Below, one piece after another: positions 1-8,315 of a DNA stretch of 64,000 bases (positions are counted from its first letter, which is position 1; the number at the start of each line of letters is the position of its first letter). The DNA is from Mycolicibacterium sp. ND9-15 (GTDB lineage: Bacteria > Actinomycetota > Actinomycetes > Mycobacteriales > Mycobacteriaceae): positions 3,571,501 through 3,635,500 of the forward strand of contig NZ_CP142362.1 of assembly GCF_035918395.1 (NCBI RefSeq). Direction: 5' to 3'. The notes under the pieces are model-generated. The model saw only the letters and a program-made list of their open reading frames with translations. It was not told the origin of the DNA and ran no database searches. The position numbers were made by a program, and so were the translations under genes.

Positions 1-1
1 C

Positions 2-1303
2 ATGCCGGGCGGATACACGTTCGACCGGCTCCGCGAAGCGCTGCTTCAACGGATCGACGCCCTGCCGGAGTTCCGCGAGAAGGTGGTCGACACCGTCTTG
101 AACCCCGACCATCCGGCGTGGGCCGAAGACGACCGGTTCGACATCGACCGACACCTGCACCGGGTCGCCGTTCCGGTGCCGGGCGGCCCGCGCGAGGTCG
201 CGGAACTCTGCGGCCAGCTCGCCTCCGCCCCGCTTGACCGCGGCCTTCCGCTGTGGCAGATGTGGGTCATCGAGGGACTGGACGGAACCGATCCCCGGCG
301 CGGTGGCCGAGTGGCCGTGCTGTCGAAGATCCACCACGCCGTCATCGACGGGGTGAGTTCGGCGGGCCTGATGTCGCGACTGTGCAGCCTGGCACCCGAT
401 TCGCAAGTGCCGGAACCACTTTCGGGTGCAGGTGAGGTCAGCACGCTGCGCTTGGCCCTGGGCGGTGCGGTCAACGTCGCGACGCGCCCGTTGCAACTGG
501 CGGGCCTGCTGTCGAGAACGGTCTGGACCGCCGTGGACATTCTCCGGCGGATGCGGGCAGGACGAACCATGGCCGCCCCGTTCGCCGCCCCGGCCACTCC
601 GTTCAACGCCGCGGTCAGCGGCCGCCGCGCCGTCGGGTTCGCCGAACTGGATCTGGCCGACGTCAAGTCGATCGCCAAGCGCTTCACGGTCACGGTGAAC
701 GATGTCGTGCTGACCCTCTGCTCAGAAGTGCTGCGGCAGTACCTGATCGAACGTGACGCCCTGCCCTCGGCCTCGCTCATCGCCGCGGTGCCGGTCTCCG
801 TGCACGACAGAGTGCGAGAGTCCGGGCGCAATCAGACCTCGGTGCTGTTCACGCGCCTCGAAACGCAACTGGCCGATCCTGGCGAGCGCCTTCGCGCTGT
901 CGCACTGGACGACTCGACGGCCAAGGAACACAGCTCCAGCATGGACGCCACACTGGTCATGGACTGGACGCGGCTGATGAACCATCTCGTGGCGGCGCCC
1001 ATGATGTACCTCTACGCACACAGCCCGCTCAGCGAGCGGCCCATCCACAACCTGGTGATCTCCAACGTCCGCGGACCCACTGCACCGCTGTACTTCCTCG
1101 GTTCGGCCATCACCGCCATGTATCCGCTGGGGCCCATCTTCCACGGCGCCGGACTCAACATCACCGTGCTGTCGCACGACACGAAACTCGACGTAGGGAT
1201 CATCACGTGTCCGGATCTCGTACCTGACGTGTGGGCAATGGCGGACGGCTTTTCGCTGGCGCTCAAACACCTGCTCGACGCAGAACCGTCTGCACCGTCC
1301 TGA
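2..1303 (+). CDS. WS/DGAT wax ester synthase/diacylglycerol acyltransferase, 5' end cut by window edge
   Basis: Acyl-CoA-dependent acyltransferase of the mycobacterial WS/DGAT family, which esterifies diacylglycerol or fatty alcohols for storage lipid. The active-site motif HHAVIDG is at residues 111-117 of the visible part. In the complete relative at 44397-45809 the same motif is at 136-142, so about 25-30 N-terminal residues lie outside the window and the ATG at base 2 is probably internal. The C-terminal half carries the family's conserved 'NVRGP' loop (SNVRGPTAPLYF). Followed after 77 nt by a YrbE permease on the same strand. Substrate cannot be told from sequence. Confidence 0.9.
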   Translation: MPGGYTFDRLREALLQRIDALPEFREKVVDTVLNPDHPAWAEDDRFDIDRHLHRVAVPVPGGPREVAELCGQLASAPLDRGLPLWQMWVIEGLDGTDPRRGGRVAVLSKIHHAVIDGVSSAGLMSRLCSLAPDSQVPEPLSGAGEVSTLRLALGGAVNVATRPLQLAGLLSRTVWTAVDILRRMRAGRTMAAPFAAPATPFNAAVSGRRAVGFAELDLADVKSIAKRFTVTVNDVVLTLCSEVLRQYLIERDALPSASLIAAVPVSVHDRVRESGRNQTSVLFTRLETQLADPGERLRAVALDDSTAKEHSSSMDATLVMDWTRLMNHLVAAPMMYLYAHSPLSERPIHNLVISNVRGPTAPLYFLGSAITAMYPLGPIFHGAGLNITVLSHDTKLDVGIITCPDLVPDVWAMADGFSLALKHLLDAEPSAPS

Positions 1304-1380
1304 TCCGATCACGTTCGTGCCCACCGAGCGGCATTAGGCCGCAATACCCTGCGAAACCGGACCACATGCAGTGATATTGA

Positions 1381-2232
1381 GTGGTGCTGCTCAGCCACGA
1401 CTCGCGCGTGCGGTTGCGCCGCGTCGGCGATGCGGTGCTTCGTGTCGTCGATCGGATCGGTGAGCACGCCGCGTTCTACGCCCTGTCGATCCGCTACCTG
1501 CCGCTGGCCGCGACGAGGTACCGCGGGGAAACGCTGCGGTTGGTGGCCGAGATGACGATGGGCGTAGGCGCGCTGGTGATGATCGGCGGCACCGTCGGTG
1601 TCGCCGCCTTTCTCACGCTGGCGTCCGGCGGCATCGTCGCAGTGCAGGGCTACAAGTCGCTGGGTGACATCGGCATCGAGGCGCTCACGGGATTCCTGTC
1701 CGCGTTTCTCAACGTGCGCATCATCGCCCCGGTGATCGCGGGCATCGCGTTGGCCGCGACGATCGGCGCCGGCAGCACAGCGCAACTGGGCGCCATGCGC
1801 GTCTCGCAGGAGATCGACGCCCTGGAGGCGATGGCCGTGCGGTCGATCGCCTATCTGGTGTCGACCCGCCTCATCGCGGGTTTGGTCGCGGTCATCCCTC
1901 TCTATTCGCTGTCGGTGCTCGCGGCGTTCTTCGCCGCCCGGTTCACCACCGTCTACATCAATGGGCAGTCCCGCGGCGTGTACGACCACTACTTCGACAC
2001 CTTCCTGATCCCGGAGAACCTGCTGTGGTCGTTCGTGCAGGCGACGCTGATGGCGGTCGCGGTGATGCTCGTTCACACCTACTACGGCTATCACGCCAGC
2101 GGTGGACCCGTGGGTGTCGGCGTCGCGACCGGGCACGCGGTGCGGTTGTCACTGATCCTCGTTGTGATCACGACGTTGTTCGTGTCGCTCGCCGTCTACG
2201 GCGCGTCGAGTGGCTTCACCCTCTCCGGGTAG
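1381..2232 (+). CDS. YrbE/MlaE-type permease, YrbE-B-like, without Mce partners nearby
   Basis: Inner-membrane permease subunit of the MlaE/YrbE family (283 aa from a GTG start). In mce operons YrbE-A and YrbE-B form the membrane part of an ABC lipid importer with Mce substrate-binding proteins. The central signature is clear: GGTVGVAAFLTLASG, then a Q-GYKSLGDIG segment, then TAQLGAMRVSQEIDALEAM, the EQ-loop region that contacts the ATPase. Several hydrophobic segments cover the rest, and YDHYF/YYGY motifs near the C-terminus resemble YrbE-B. No YrbE-A, Mce or ATPase gene adjoins it: both neighbours are WS/DGATs. Its 3' end overlaps the convergent WS/DGAT by 17 nt. No clear Shine-Dalgarno is seen, so the start is uncertain. 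Confidence 0.85.
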   Translation: MVLLSHDSRVRLRRVGDAVLRVVDRIGEHAAFYALSIRYLPLAATRYRGETLRLVAEMTMGVGALVMIGGTVGVAAFLTLASGGIVAVQGYKSLGDIGIEALTGFLSAFLNVRIIAPVIAGIALAATIGAGSTAQLGAMRVSQEIDALEAMAVRSIAYLVSTRLIAGLVAVIPLYSLSVLAAFFAARFTTVYINGQSRGVYDHYFDTFLIPENLLWSFVQATLMAVAVMLVHTYYGYHASGGPVGVGVATGHAVRLSLILVVITTLFVSLAVYGASSGFTLSG

Positions 2233-3628
2233 CCGGCGAAACACCCACCGCCGCCTCGAGTTCGGCCAACGACCGCTCGGTGCGTTCGGTAACCGTGTCG
2301 ATATCTGGCATCGCATCGGCGCCGGCCACCCAACCGAAGCAGGCGCGGTCCGCGTAGGAGCACACCGTGACATTGAGTGCCTGCCCGCTATACACCGTCG
2401 AGATGGGGTAGATGTCTTCGACATGTGCGCCGTTCCAGTACATCTCGCGGTGCGGTCCCGGGACATTCGATATCGGCAGGTTGTATCCGGTGCGCAGCCG
2501 CGACACCCGCGGCATCGCCGGCGTCATCAGTGTAGGTGCGATGCCGAGCGACAGCAGGAGCATGGAGACGCCCCCGCCCCTGTTCGCGACCTGACCCTTG
2601 CCCTGCGTCATCGACCGGTGGATGAGGTGCAGTCGGGCGGCGGGATCGTCCAGATCGGTGCCCAACGGACACAGCCATCCCCCGAACGCGTTACCGCCGT
2701 CCTGGTTTTCCGGTTCGCGTGCCCGTACGGTGATCGGACAGAACGCCACCAGTGAGCGGTCCGGCAGTTCGCCGTGGTCCAGTAGCCAGCCTCTCAGCAC
2801 CCCCGCCACGACGGCGGTGAGGACGTCGTTGCCGGTCACGTCGGCGAGGGCCTGTACGGCCCTGATGCGCGCCTTGGACACGGTGACGGCCGCGACGACG
2901 CGGTCGTGGCCGACCTCGTCGTTCAGTCGCGTGTAGGGAGCGGTCAGCGGCGCCACGGCGGCGTCGTCGGTCAGGTTGTGCACCAGGTCGGACAGGCCGC
3001 CGACGAGTCGTCCCGACAACTCGACCCCCGAAGTGGCGGCGCCGAGTACCGACCGGAGCACCGCGAACGGGTTGGGCAATCCGCCCGGTTTGGATATTCC
3101 GGCCCGGCCGGCGGAGGCGGCATGGAAGGGGGGCATCTCTCGGCGGTCCGGATCGGCGCTGAGGCTGTCGATGATCATCTGAAGGCCCGCGACACCGTCC
3201 ATGATCGTGTGATGCACTTTCAGGTACCAGGCGAAGCGTCCGTCGTCGAGGCCGTCGATCAGACAGAACGCCCACATCGGGCCAGACCGGTCCAGGCGCT
3301 CGGCATGTAGTCGGCTCACCAACTGCCACAGTTCATTTCGGCCCGAACCGGCGGGCAGGGTCCGGCGCGTCAGGTGCCGGTCGAGGTCGACGGCGTCGGC
3401 TTCGCGCCAGCTCCACAACCCGCCGGTGTCGACGCCGAGGTGCGGATATCGGCGAAGCCGCCGGTCCGCGGCCACCGATGTCGTGCGCGCCTGCCGATAG
3501 AGGTCGTCGACGTATCCCGGCCCGGCGCCGTCGGGTGGTTTCAGGATCAGGACCGCCGCGACGTGCAAAGGGCTGGCGATGACTTCTCCGGTCATCATCG
3601 CCGCGTCGAGCGGGTCCAGCAAATCCAC
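2216..3628 (-). CDS. WS/DGAT acyltransferase, second gene of a DosR-type operon
   Basis: Complete WS/DGAT-family acyltransferase of 470 aa with the catalytic HHTIMDG motif at residues 139-145 and a C-terminal ISNVPGPHREMYWNG segment typical of the family. The start is GTG at 3628, preceded by AGGTGGAG that overlaps the end of the upstream hydrolase gene; only one nucleotide separates that stop codon from this GTG, so the two are translationally coupled. Expression should follow the hydrolase promoter with its DosR-like boxes at 4911-4945. A triacylglycerol synthase role during oxygen limitation is an inference from this promoter and from Mtb tgs1. Confidence 0.9.
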   Translation of the reverse strand: MDLLDPLDAAMMTGEVIASPLHVAAVLILKPPDGAGPGYVDDLYRQARTTSVAADRRLRRYPHLGVDTGGLWSWREADAVDLDRHLTRRTLPAGSGRNELWQLVSRLHAERLDRSGPMWAFCLIDGLDDGRFAWYLKVHHTIMDGVAGLQMIIDSLSADPDRREMPPFHAASAGRAGISKPGGLPNPFAVLRSVLGAATSGVELSGRLVGGLSDLVHNLTDDAAVAPLTAPYTRLNDEVGHDRVVAAVTVSKARIRAVQALADVTGNDVLTAVVAGVLRGWLLDHGELPDRSLVAFCPITVRAREPENQDGGNAFGGWLCPLGTDLDDPAARLHLIHRSMTQGKGQVANRGGGVSMLLLSLGIAPTLMTPAMPRVSRLRTGYNLPISNVPGPHREMYWNGAHVEDIYPISTVYSGQALNVTVCSYADRACFGWVAGADAMPDIDTVTERTERSLAELEAAVGVSPATRRG

Positions 3629-3629
3629 G

Positions 3630-4874
3630 TCACTCCACCTGAGCGGATACCCGCTTCACCAGACCCGACTGGACGAGCGCGGCTTCGATGAACCGCTGCA
3701 CCGGCCGCGCCTCGAAGAACCCGGTGTGGCCACCGCGGTACCAGACGATTTCGGGCCGGCCCCAGTGCTCCCAGAGCCGCACCACCTGTTCCCGGGGGTG
3801 CACCAACCGGTCGGCGAGGCCCGCGTAGACGAACCGGCCCCGCATCGGCACGCGAGGAGTCAGGCTGAGCGGCGAGGTCATCCTGCCGAGCGGTTCGGCC
3901 AGTTCGATGGTGTCGCGGCGCGGATCATCGCGCCGGAACCCGGCGTGACGGCCCAGCAGTTCGACGAGGTCGACGACGGGGACACCAAGCACCGCGCAGG
4001 TCAGTCCCTCTTCCAGGCTGGCCACCAGCGATGAGACGTAGCCGCCGAGCGAGATGCCGTTCAGGCCGATCGGCGCGTCCGGCTCCTGGCTGCGGATCCA
4101 CGACAACAGGCGGCGGACGTCCCACACTGCCTGCGCCGCCGCGTGCACGTCGTCGAGGATGTCCTCACCGGGGAACACGGCCCCCTTCGGCAGACCCCGC
4201 GCACGAGGACCGTGCATCGGCAGTACCGGCAGCACGACGTTCAGCCCAAGTTCGCGGTGCAGCCACTGCGCGCGGAAGAGGGTGAGATCGAGTGCGGCAC
4301 GGCCCATCTCGGCGCCGTGCACACACACCAGCCAGGGTGCCGGCTCGCGGTGGCGCAGCATCAACGCATAGCATCGCCGGTTGCTGGTATAGCTCAGCCA
4401 GCGCTCGGCGCCCGGCTCCCTGGGATCGGGTACGTAGCCGCTGTCGAACACCATGCGTTGGTGAGAGTGCCTGCGGGACTTCACCCGATGGATCGCGATG
4501 TCGGCCAGCGCAGGCGGCGGCGCGAAGAATAGCGTCGGGTCGTCGAGCCAGCCCATCTGCTGGTAGAAGTCGACCGCGGCGGCCGCCTCACGAGTGATGC
4601 GCGAGAACGTGTCCGGGTCGCTCAGTGGTCGGCGCGCCCGCAGACCGAGCAGGACGATCTCATCACGGAACGCATGGGTCGCCAGCGACAGCGTGGGCCG
4701 CGCGACGGGGATGTCGCTGTCGGTCCGTTCGAAGTAGTCGCGCCAGGCTTCGGCGTAGAACCGACCGGTGCGCTCGAGGGGACCGAACACGTTTCCCAGC
4801 CCGCCACCGGACGGTGTGAACAGCGGGGGACTGGGGCGTCTGTCGTCGGTGTCGTCGTGGTCGGGTGCCGCCAT
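3630..4874 (-). CDS. alpha/beta hydrolase, first gene of a DosR-box operon with a WS/DGAT
   Basis: Alpha/beta-hydrolase fold protein of 414 aa. The nucleophile elbow is GISLGG (Ser near residue 275), with a VCVHGAEMG oxyanion-side strand upstream, an acidic residue in YAGLADRLV and a catalytic His in GGHTGFF. The N-terminal 150 residues precede the fold and are not recognised. I place the start at ATG 4874 rather than the GTG at 4883: TACCGT at 4882-4887 lies exactly 7 nt before this ATG, the spacing of leaderless mycobacterial genes, and the DosR-like box then sits about 43 bp from the start site. Coupled to the downstream WS/DGAT. It may be a lipase or esterase that feeds or empties lipid stores; the substrate is unknown. 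Confidence 0.82.
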   Translation of the reverse strand: MAAPDHDDTDDRRPSPPLFTPSGGGLGNVFGPLERTGRFYAEAWRDYFERTDSDIPVARPTLSLATHAFRDEIVLLGLRARRPLSDPDTFSRITREAAAAVDFYQQMGWLDDPTLFFAPPPALADIAIHRVKSRRHSHQRMVFDSGYVPDPREPGAERWLSYTSNRRCYALMLRHREPAPWLVCVHGAEMGRAALDLTLFRAQWLHRELGLNVVLPVLPMHGPRARGLPKGAVFPGEDILDDVHAAAQAVWDVRRLLSWIRSQEPDAPIGLNGISLGGYVSSLVASLEEGLTCAVLGVPVVDLVELLGRHAGFRRDDPRRDTIELAEPLGRMTSPLSLTPRVPMRGRFVYAGLADRLVHPREQVVRLWEHWGRPEIVWYRGGHTGFFEARPVQRFIEAALVQSGLVKRVSAQVE

Positions 4875-4881
4875 GAGGTTC

Positions 4882-4887
4882 ACGGTA
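4882..4887 (-). promoter_or_regulatory. -10 hexamer TACCGT of a leaderless promoter
   Basis: On the minus strand TACCGT is followed by 7 nt and then ATG (4874). This matches the TANNNT-N6/7-start layout of leaderless mycobacterial transcripts. The DosR-like box centred at 4917.5 is about 43 bp from the predicted start site, where activating DosR sites usually lie. Confidence 0.6.
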
Positions 4888-4910
4888 GGGCGGGAACCGA
4901 CAGCGAAATA

Positions 4911-4924
4911 GGGACTTTAGTCCG
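4911..4924. promoter_or_regulatory. DosR-like box, primary (GGGACTTTAGTCCG)
   Basis: Matches 13 of 14 positions of the remembered DosR/DevR core GGGACTWWAGTCCC. It is the best match I found in the window and lies in the only gap upstream of the hydrolase-WS/DGAT operon. Chance matches this good are not expected in 64 kb by rough estimate. Confidence 0.8.
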
Positions 4925-4931
4925 CCAGAAG

Positions 4932-4945
4932 GGCCCAATCGTCCC
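4932..4945. promoter_or_regulatory. DosR-like box, secondary
   Basis: GGCCCAATCGTCCC matches 10 of 14 core positions. Its centre is 21 bp (two helical turns) upstream of the primary box, the tandem spacing common for DosR. On its own the match would not be significant; its position is what supports it. Confidence 0.5.
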
Positions 4946-4985
4946 CCCTGCGCCGACTCCGCGGCCGAGTCGGGGGCGATTCCGG

Positions 4986-5564
4986 CTAGGCCCAGGCGTG
5001 GACGATGTTCTGCGCGGGCTCCAAACCTTGCGCCACAAGAATTTCGGTGGCGTCGGCGGCCTGCTCGCAGATCGTCGGAACGTCCTTCCACTCGGCGGAT
5101 GTGAACGTGCTCAACACGTACTTCGCCCCGTCGGTCCGGCCGGGCGGGCGGCCGATGCCGATGCGGACCCGCTGAAAATCGTTGCTGCCCAACGACGCAC
5201 CGACCGACCGCAGGCCGTTGTGCCCCGCCACTCCGCCACCGAACTTCAGCCGGATCCGGCCGAAGTCGATGTCGAGCTCGTCATGGATCACGACGATGTC
5301 GGCGGGCGACACCGAGTAGAACTTGGCCAGCGGAGCGACCTGGCGACCCGACTCGTTCATGTAGGTGCGCGGCTTGGCCAGCACCACCGGGCGTCCGGCG
5401 AGACGGCCGGTGACCACCTCGGCGCCGGACTTCTTGTGCACCTTGAACCCCGAACCCATGCGGTCGGCGAGGATGTCGGCGACGAGGAACCCGAGGTTGT
5501 GCCGCGTGGTGGCGTACTGCGGCCCCGGGTTGCCCAGGCCGACCACAAGAAGTGGTTCGGCCAT
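4986..5564 (-). CDS. pth: peptidyl-tRNA hydrolase
   Basis: Cytosolic enzyme that releases tRNA from prematurely dropped peptidyl-tRNAs. At 192 aa it has the usual bacterial length. Catalytic and binding residues are present: GNPGPQY with Asn near 11, RHNLGF with the catalytic His near 22, YMNESG, HDELD and GHNGLRS. It starts 6 nt after the rplY stop codon on the same strand, so the two are one operon as in other mycobacteria. Confidence 0.98.
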   Translation of the reverse strand: MAEPLLVVGLGNPGPQYATTRHNLGFLVADILADRMGSGFKVHKKSGAEVVTGRLAGRPVVLAKPRTYMNESGRQVAPLAKFYSVSPADIVVIHDELDIDFGRIRLKFGGGVAGHNGLRSVGASLGSNDFQRVRIGIGRPPGRTDGAKYVLSTFTSAEWKDVPTICEQAADATEILVAQGLEPAQNIVHAWA

Positions 5565-5570
5565 ACTGGG

Positions 5571-6242
5571 TTACTCGGACTCTTCGGCGGGTGCCGCTTC
5601 GGCCGCTTCGGCTTCCTCGGCGGCGGGTTCGGCCGCTTCGACGGCCTCCTCCTCGGCTGCACCCGCGCCCTCGGCCTCGAGTTCCTCGGCCGTCGGCGCG
5701 ACGACGACGTTGACCACCAGCGCCTCCGGGTCGGTCACCAACGTGACCCCCGACGGCAGCGCAAGTGCGCCGGCCGTGAACTGCGTGCCGGCCTCGACGC
5801 CTTCGACGGAGACGGCGATGTTCTCGGGGATCGACTGCACGTCGGCTTCGACCTCGATCGTGTTGGTCTCCTGCGTCACCAGGGTGCCGGGTTCGGCATC
5901 ACCCTCGATGACGACGTTGACCTCGACGACCACCTTCTCGCCCCGGCGGACGACCAGCAGGTCGGCGTGCGTGATGGTGCGACGGATCGGGTGGATGTCG
6001 AGCGCCTTGGTCAGCGCGAGCTGTTCCTTGCCGCCGATGTCGAGCGTGAGCACCGCGTTGGTGCCCGAGTTCCGAAGCACGGCGGCGAAGTCATGACCGT
6101 CGAGTTCGAGGTGCTGCGGGTCGCTGCCGTGGCCGTAGAGGACCGCGGGCACCTTGCCGTTGCGGCGGGCCCGGCGCGATGCGCCCTTGCCGGTCTCGGT
6201 GCGGACCTCGGCGGTCAGGTTGTTGGGGGCGTTCTTCGCCAT
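5571..6242 (-). CDS. rplY: 50S ribosomal protein L25 (CTC type, with C-terminal TL5 domain)
   Basis: Ribosomal protein that binds 5S rRNA. It has 223 aa: an N-terminal L25 domain (RTETGKGASRRARRNGKVPAVLYGHG), a C-terminal TL5/CTC domain (about 100-190), and a low-complexity tail of Ala and Glu. The frame opens further upstream, but the start is set at ATG 6242 because the mature sequence MAKNAPNNLTAEVRTETGKG matches remembered mycobacterial L25 and GGAG lies upstream. First gene of the rplY-pth pair. Confidence 0.96.
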   Translation of the reverse strand: MAKNAPNNLTAEVRTETGKGASRRARRNGKVPAVLYGHGSDPQHLELDGHDFAAVLRNSGTNAVLTLDIGGKEQLALTKALDIHPIRRTITHADLLVVRRGEKVVVEVNVVIEGDAEPGTLVTQETNTIEVEADVQSIPENIAVSVEGVEAGTQFTAGALALPSGVTLVTDPEALVVNVVVAPTAEELEAEGAGAAEEEAVEAAEPAAEEAEAAEAAPAEESE

Positions 6243-6385
6243 GAGGTGGGTGCTCCTGTCGTGTACTCGGCACGGCCAGGGCTCAACCACCAGGGGTTCG
6301 CGTCGATAACGGTGGCTCCCGATATTTTCGCCACCCTCGCCGTGATCACCGGCCAGGTTAGCGGAAAACGCTGCTCAGCCCCAAA

Positions 6386-7270
6386 TCAGAGCGGGAACTT
6401 GGTGTCGGTGAGCTGCTCGGAGAGCTCCCACAGCGCCGTCGCCATCTGCGCGTCTCTCGCCAGCGGGCTGCGCACCGAAGTGGGCCCGGTGGGACCGCGG
6501 CTGGCGAACCGTGGGCCGACGAAGGTGTCGCCCGGCAGGTCTTTCGCCACCGCGTACAGGGTCTGGCGGGCACCGAATTCGACATTGGTGGCGAACAGTC
6601 GGTTACTCGCGAGCCAGAACCGCGTGCCGAACCGATTACCGGTCTGCCCCTGCAGGTTGGTCGCGGAGTAACCGGGATGCGCGGTGATCGCCCTGACCGG
6701 TGACCCGGCCTCGGTGAGGCGACGCTGCAGATCCTTGGTGAACAGCAGGTTCGCCAACTTCGACTGGCCGTAGGCCGGCCACGCCAGATACGGCCGCGCC
6801 TTCCAGTTGAGGTCTTTGAGGCTGATCCAGCCGAAGAAGTGCATTATCGATGACACGGTCACGACCCGGTCGCTGATCTTGGGCAGCAGCAGATTTGTCA
6901 GCGCGAAGTGACCGAGGTGGTTGGTGCCGATCTGGCTCTCGAACCCGTCGACAGTCAACGCGTACGGCACGGCCATGATGCCGGCGTTGTTGACCAGCAC
7001 GTCGACCGCGTCGACGCTGTCGGCGAAGGCGCGCACCGACGCCAGATCCTGCAGGTCGAGCTTGCGGACCTCGACTTGCCCGGAGTTGGCGGCGCTGATC
7101 GCCGCCGCGGCCTCGTCGCCCTTAGCGGTATTGCGCACGGCGAGGACGACCTTGGCGCCGGCGCCGGCGAGTTCACGCGCCGTGACCAGGCCCAGGCCGC
7201 TGTTGGCGCCGGTGACGACGACGGTGCGTCCGGTGAAGGAGGGAAGATCCGCGGCGGTCCAGTCGCTCAT
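6386..7270 (-). CDS. SDR-family oxidoreductase, retinol-dehydrogenase-like
   Basis: NAD(P)-dependent short-chain dehydrogenase of 294 aa. Rossmann motif TGANSGLG at residues 20-27, NNAG in the middle, active-site Ser in VSSIMHF, and the YGQSK pair (Tyr/Lys). The start is ATG 7270 (MSDWTAADLP); the frame stays open upstream through a palindromic repeat but that extension has no similarity to SDRs. The substrate is unknown: relatives of this type are often annotated as retinol dehydrogenases or oxidoreductases of lipid metabolism. It lies alone between rplY and a palindromic element, and is not part of the remembered Mtb gene order here. Confidence 0.9.
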   Translation of the reverse strand: MSDWTAADLPSFTGRTVVVTGANSGLGLVTARELAGAGAKVVLAVRNTAKGDEAAAAISAANSGQVEVRKLDLQDLASVRAFADSVDAVDVLVNNAGIMAVPYALTVDGFESQIGTNHLGHFALTNLLLPKISDRVVTVSSIMHFFGWISLKDLNWKARPYLAWPAYGQSKLANLLFTKDLQRRLTEAGSPVRAITAHPGYSATNLQGQTGNRFGTRFWLASNRLFATNVEFGARQTLYAVAKDLPGDTFVGPRFASRGPTGPTSVRSPLARDAQMATALWELSEQLTDTKFPL

Positions 7271-7292
7271 GGCGTTCACCCTAGTGAGGACG

Positions 7293-7353
7293 CGCGAAAT
7301 GGTATTCCAGCAGGCCTCCACTCGACCTTTTCCTGCTGGAACGCCATTTCGCG
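7293..7353. repeat. 61-nt intergenic palindrome, copy 1
   Basis: Inverted repeat with 21-nt arms (7293-7313 and 7333-7353) around a 19-nt loop. The left arm begins CGCGAAATGG and ends CCAGCAG. Two mismatches between the arms. A nearly identical copy lies at 8244-8304, and the two bracket the DUF559 gene. Compared with copy 2, arm position 8 is T here and C there, and the opposite arm changes to match, which argues for a paired structure in RNA or cruciform DNA. Confidence 0.9.
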
Positions 7354-7385
7354 AACTTGTCGGTGCAGGCCATCAAGATCTGGCC

Positions 7386-8234
7386 ATGGGGGAGATACTT
7401 ATCGGGTCAGAGGCCGTCGCGAACGGCGTCGTCACGCGACATGAACTGGCCCGCTGGTACCGGCCGGTCTATCCGGACGTTCATGCGTTGCGCGGACAGG
7501 AGTTGACGCTTCACGACCGGGCCACTGCGGCGTACTTGTGGTCGAAACGCGGCGGTATCCTCACCGGCATCGCGGCCTCGGCACTTCACGGCGCGGACTG
7601 GGTCGACGCGAACACAGCGATCGAGATGGTCTACGACTGCAACCGTCCACCGAGAGGGATCATCGCACGTAACGAACGCATAGTGAGCGATGAGTACGCT
7701 TGGCGGAACGGACTATTCATCGCCACTCCCGCGCGTACCGCCTTCGATCTCGGTCGACACTTACCTCGAGGGCAGGCAATCGCCCGGCTCGACGCCCTCA
7801 TGCGAGCCTGCCCATCTTCGATGGAGGACGTACTGCTCCTGGCCAAGCGGTATCGGGGGACGCGGGGAGTCAAGCGACTGAGGGATGCGCTGCCTCTGGT
7901 CGACGGTGGGGCAGCGTCGCCGCGCGAGACATGGTTGCGGCTGCTCTTCATCGACGCCGGACTCCCGAAGCCGACCACCCAAATACCCATCCTCGACGAG
8001 TGCGGGAACCTCCTTCGAACTGTCGACATGGGTTGGGAGGACTTCAAGGTGGTCGCGGAGTACGACGGTGATCAGCACCGAACCTCCCGCGCCCAGTACG
8101 TGAAGGATCAGCGGGTCATTCCGAAGATCGAACGGCTCGGCTGGATCGTTCAACGTGCGATCAAGGAAGACCATCCTCAGTACCTGGTCAGCCGGGCCTG
8201 GGACGCGCTGGTCTCGCGCGGCTGGCGACCCTAG
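7386..8234 (+). CDS. DUF559-type protein with Vsr-like nuclease fold and N-terminal wHTH-like region
   Basis: 282 aa. The C-terminal part (about 190-280) carries the DUF559/Vsr-like pattern: a Glu in SPRETWLRLL, then VDMGWEDFKVVAEYDGDQHRTS with acidic residues in the positions of a PD-(D/E)XK-like site, then DQRVIPKIERLGW. The N-terminal 100 residues (switch-like RHELARWYRPVYPDVHAL... and GILTGIAASALHG) resemble the AbiEi-type antitoxin/winged-helix region found on such proteins. Start at ATG 7386. No partner toxin is adjacent. It sits between two copies of one palindrome, which suggests a small transferred or duplicated module. The role is unknown; nuclease activity is inferred from the fold only. 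Confidence 0.8.
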   Translation: MGEILIGSEAVANGVVTRHELARWYRPVYPDVHALRGQELTLHDRATAAYLWSKRGGILTGIAASALHGADWVDANTAIEMVYDCNRPPRGIIARNERIVSDEYAWRNGLFIATPARTAFDLGRHLPRGQAIARLDALMRACPSSMEDVLLLAKRYRGTRGVKRLRDALPLVDGGAASPRETWLRLLFIDAGLPKPTTQIPILDECGNLLRTVDMGWEDFKVVAEYDGDQHRTSRAQYVKDQRVIPKIERLGWIVQRAIKEDHPQYLVSRAWDALVSRGWRP

Positions 8235-8243
8235 CCAGAATCT

Positions 8244-8304
8244 CGCGAAACGGTATTCCAGCAGGCCTCCACTCGAACTTTCGCTGCTGGAATACCGTTT
8301 CGCG
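8244..8304. repeat. 61-nt intergenic palindrome, copy 2 (perfect arms)
   Basis: Arms 8244-8264 and 8284-8304 are perfectly complementary over 21 nt, loop 19 nt. The loop shares its first 14 bases with copy 1. It starts 10 nt after the DUF559 stop codon and ends 12 nt before the lpqT stop codon, so it can also act as a two-way transcription terminator between these convergent genes. Confidence 0.92.
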
Positions 8305-8315
8305 GCACCAAACAG

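Noticed and set aside
4674..6671. Plus-strand open frame of 665 codons
   Set aside because: It runs antisense through the start of the hydrolase gene, pth and rplY and into the SDR gene. High-GC codon bias makes such antisense frames common; the product looks like no family.
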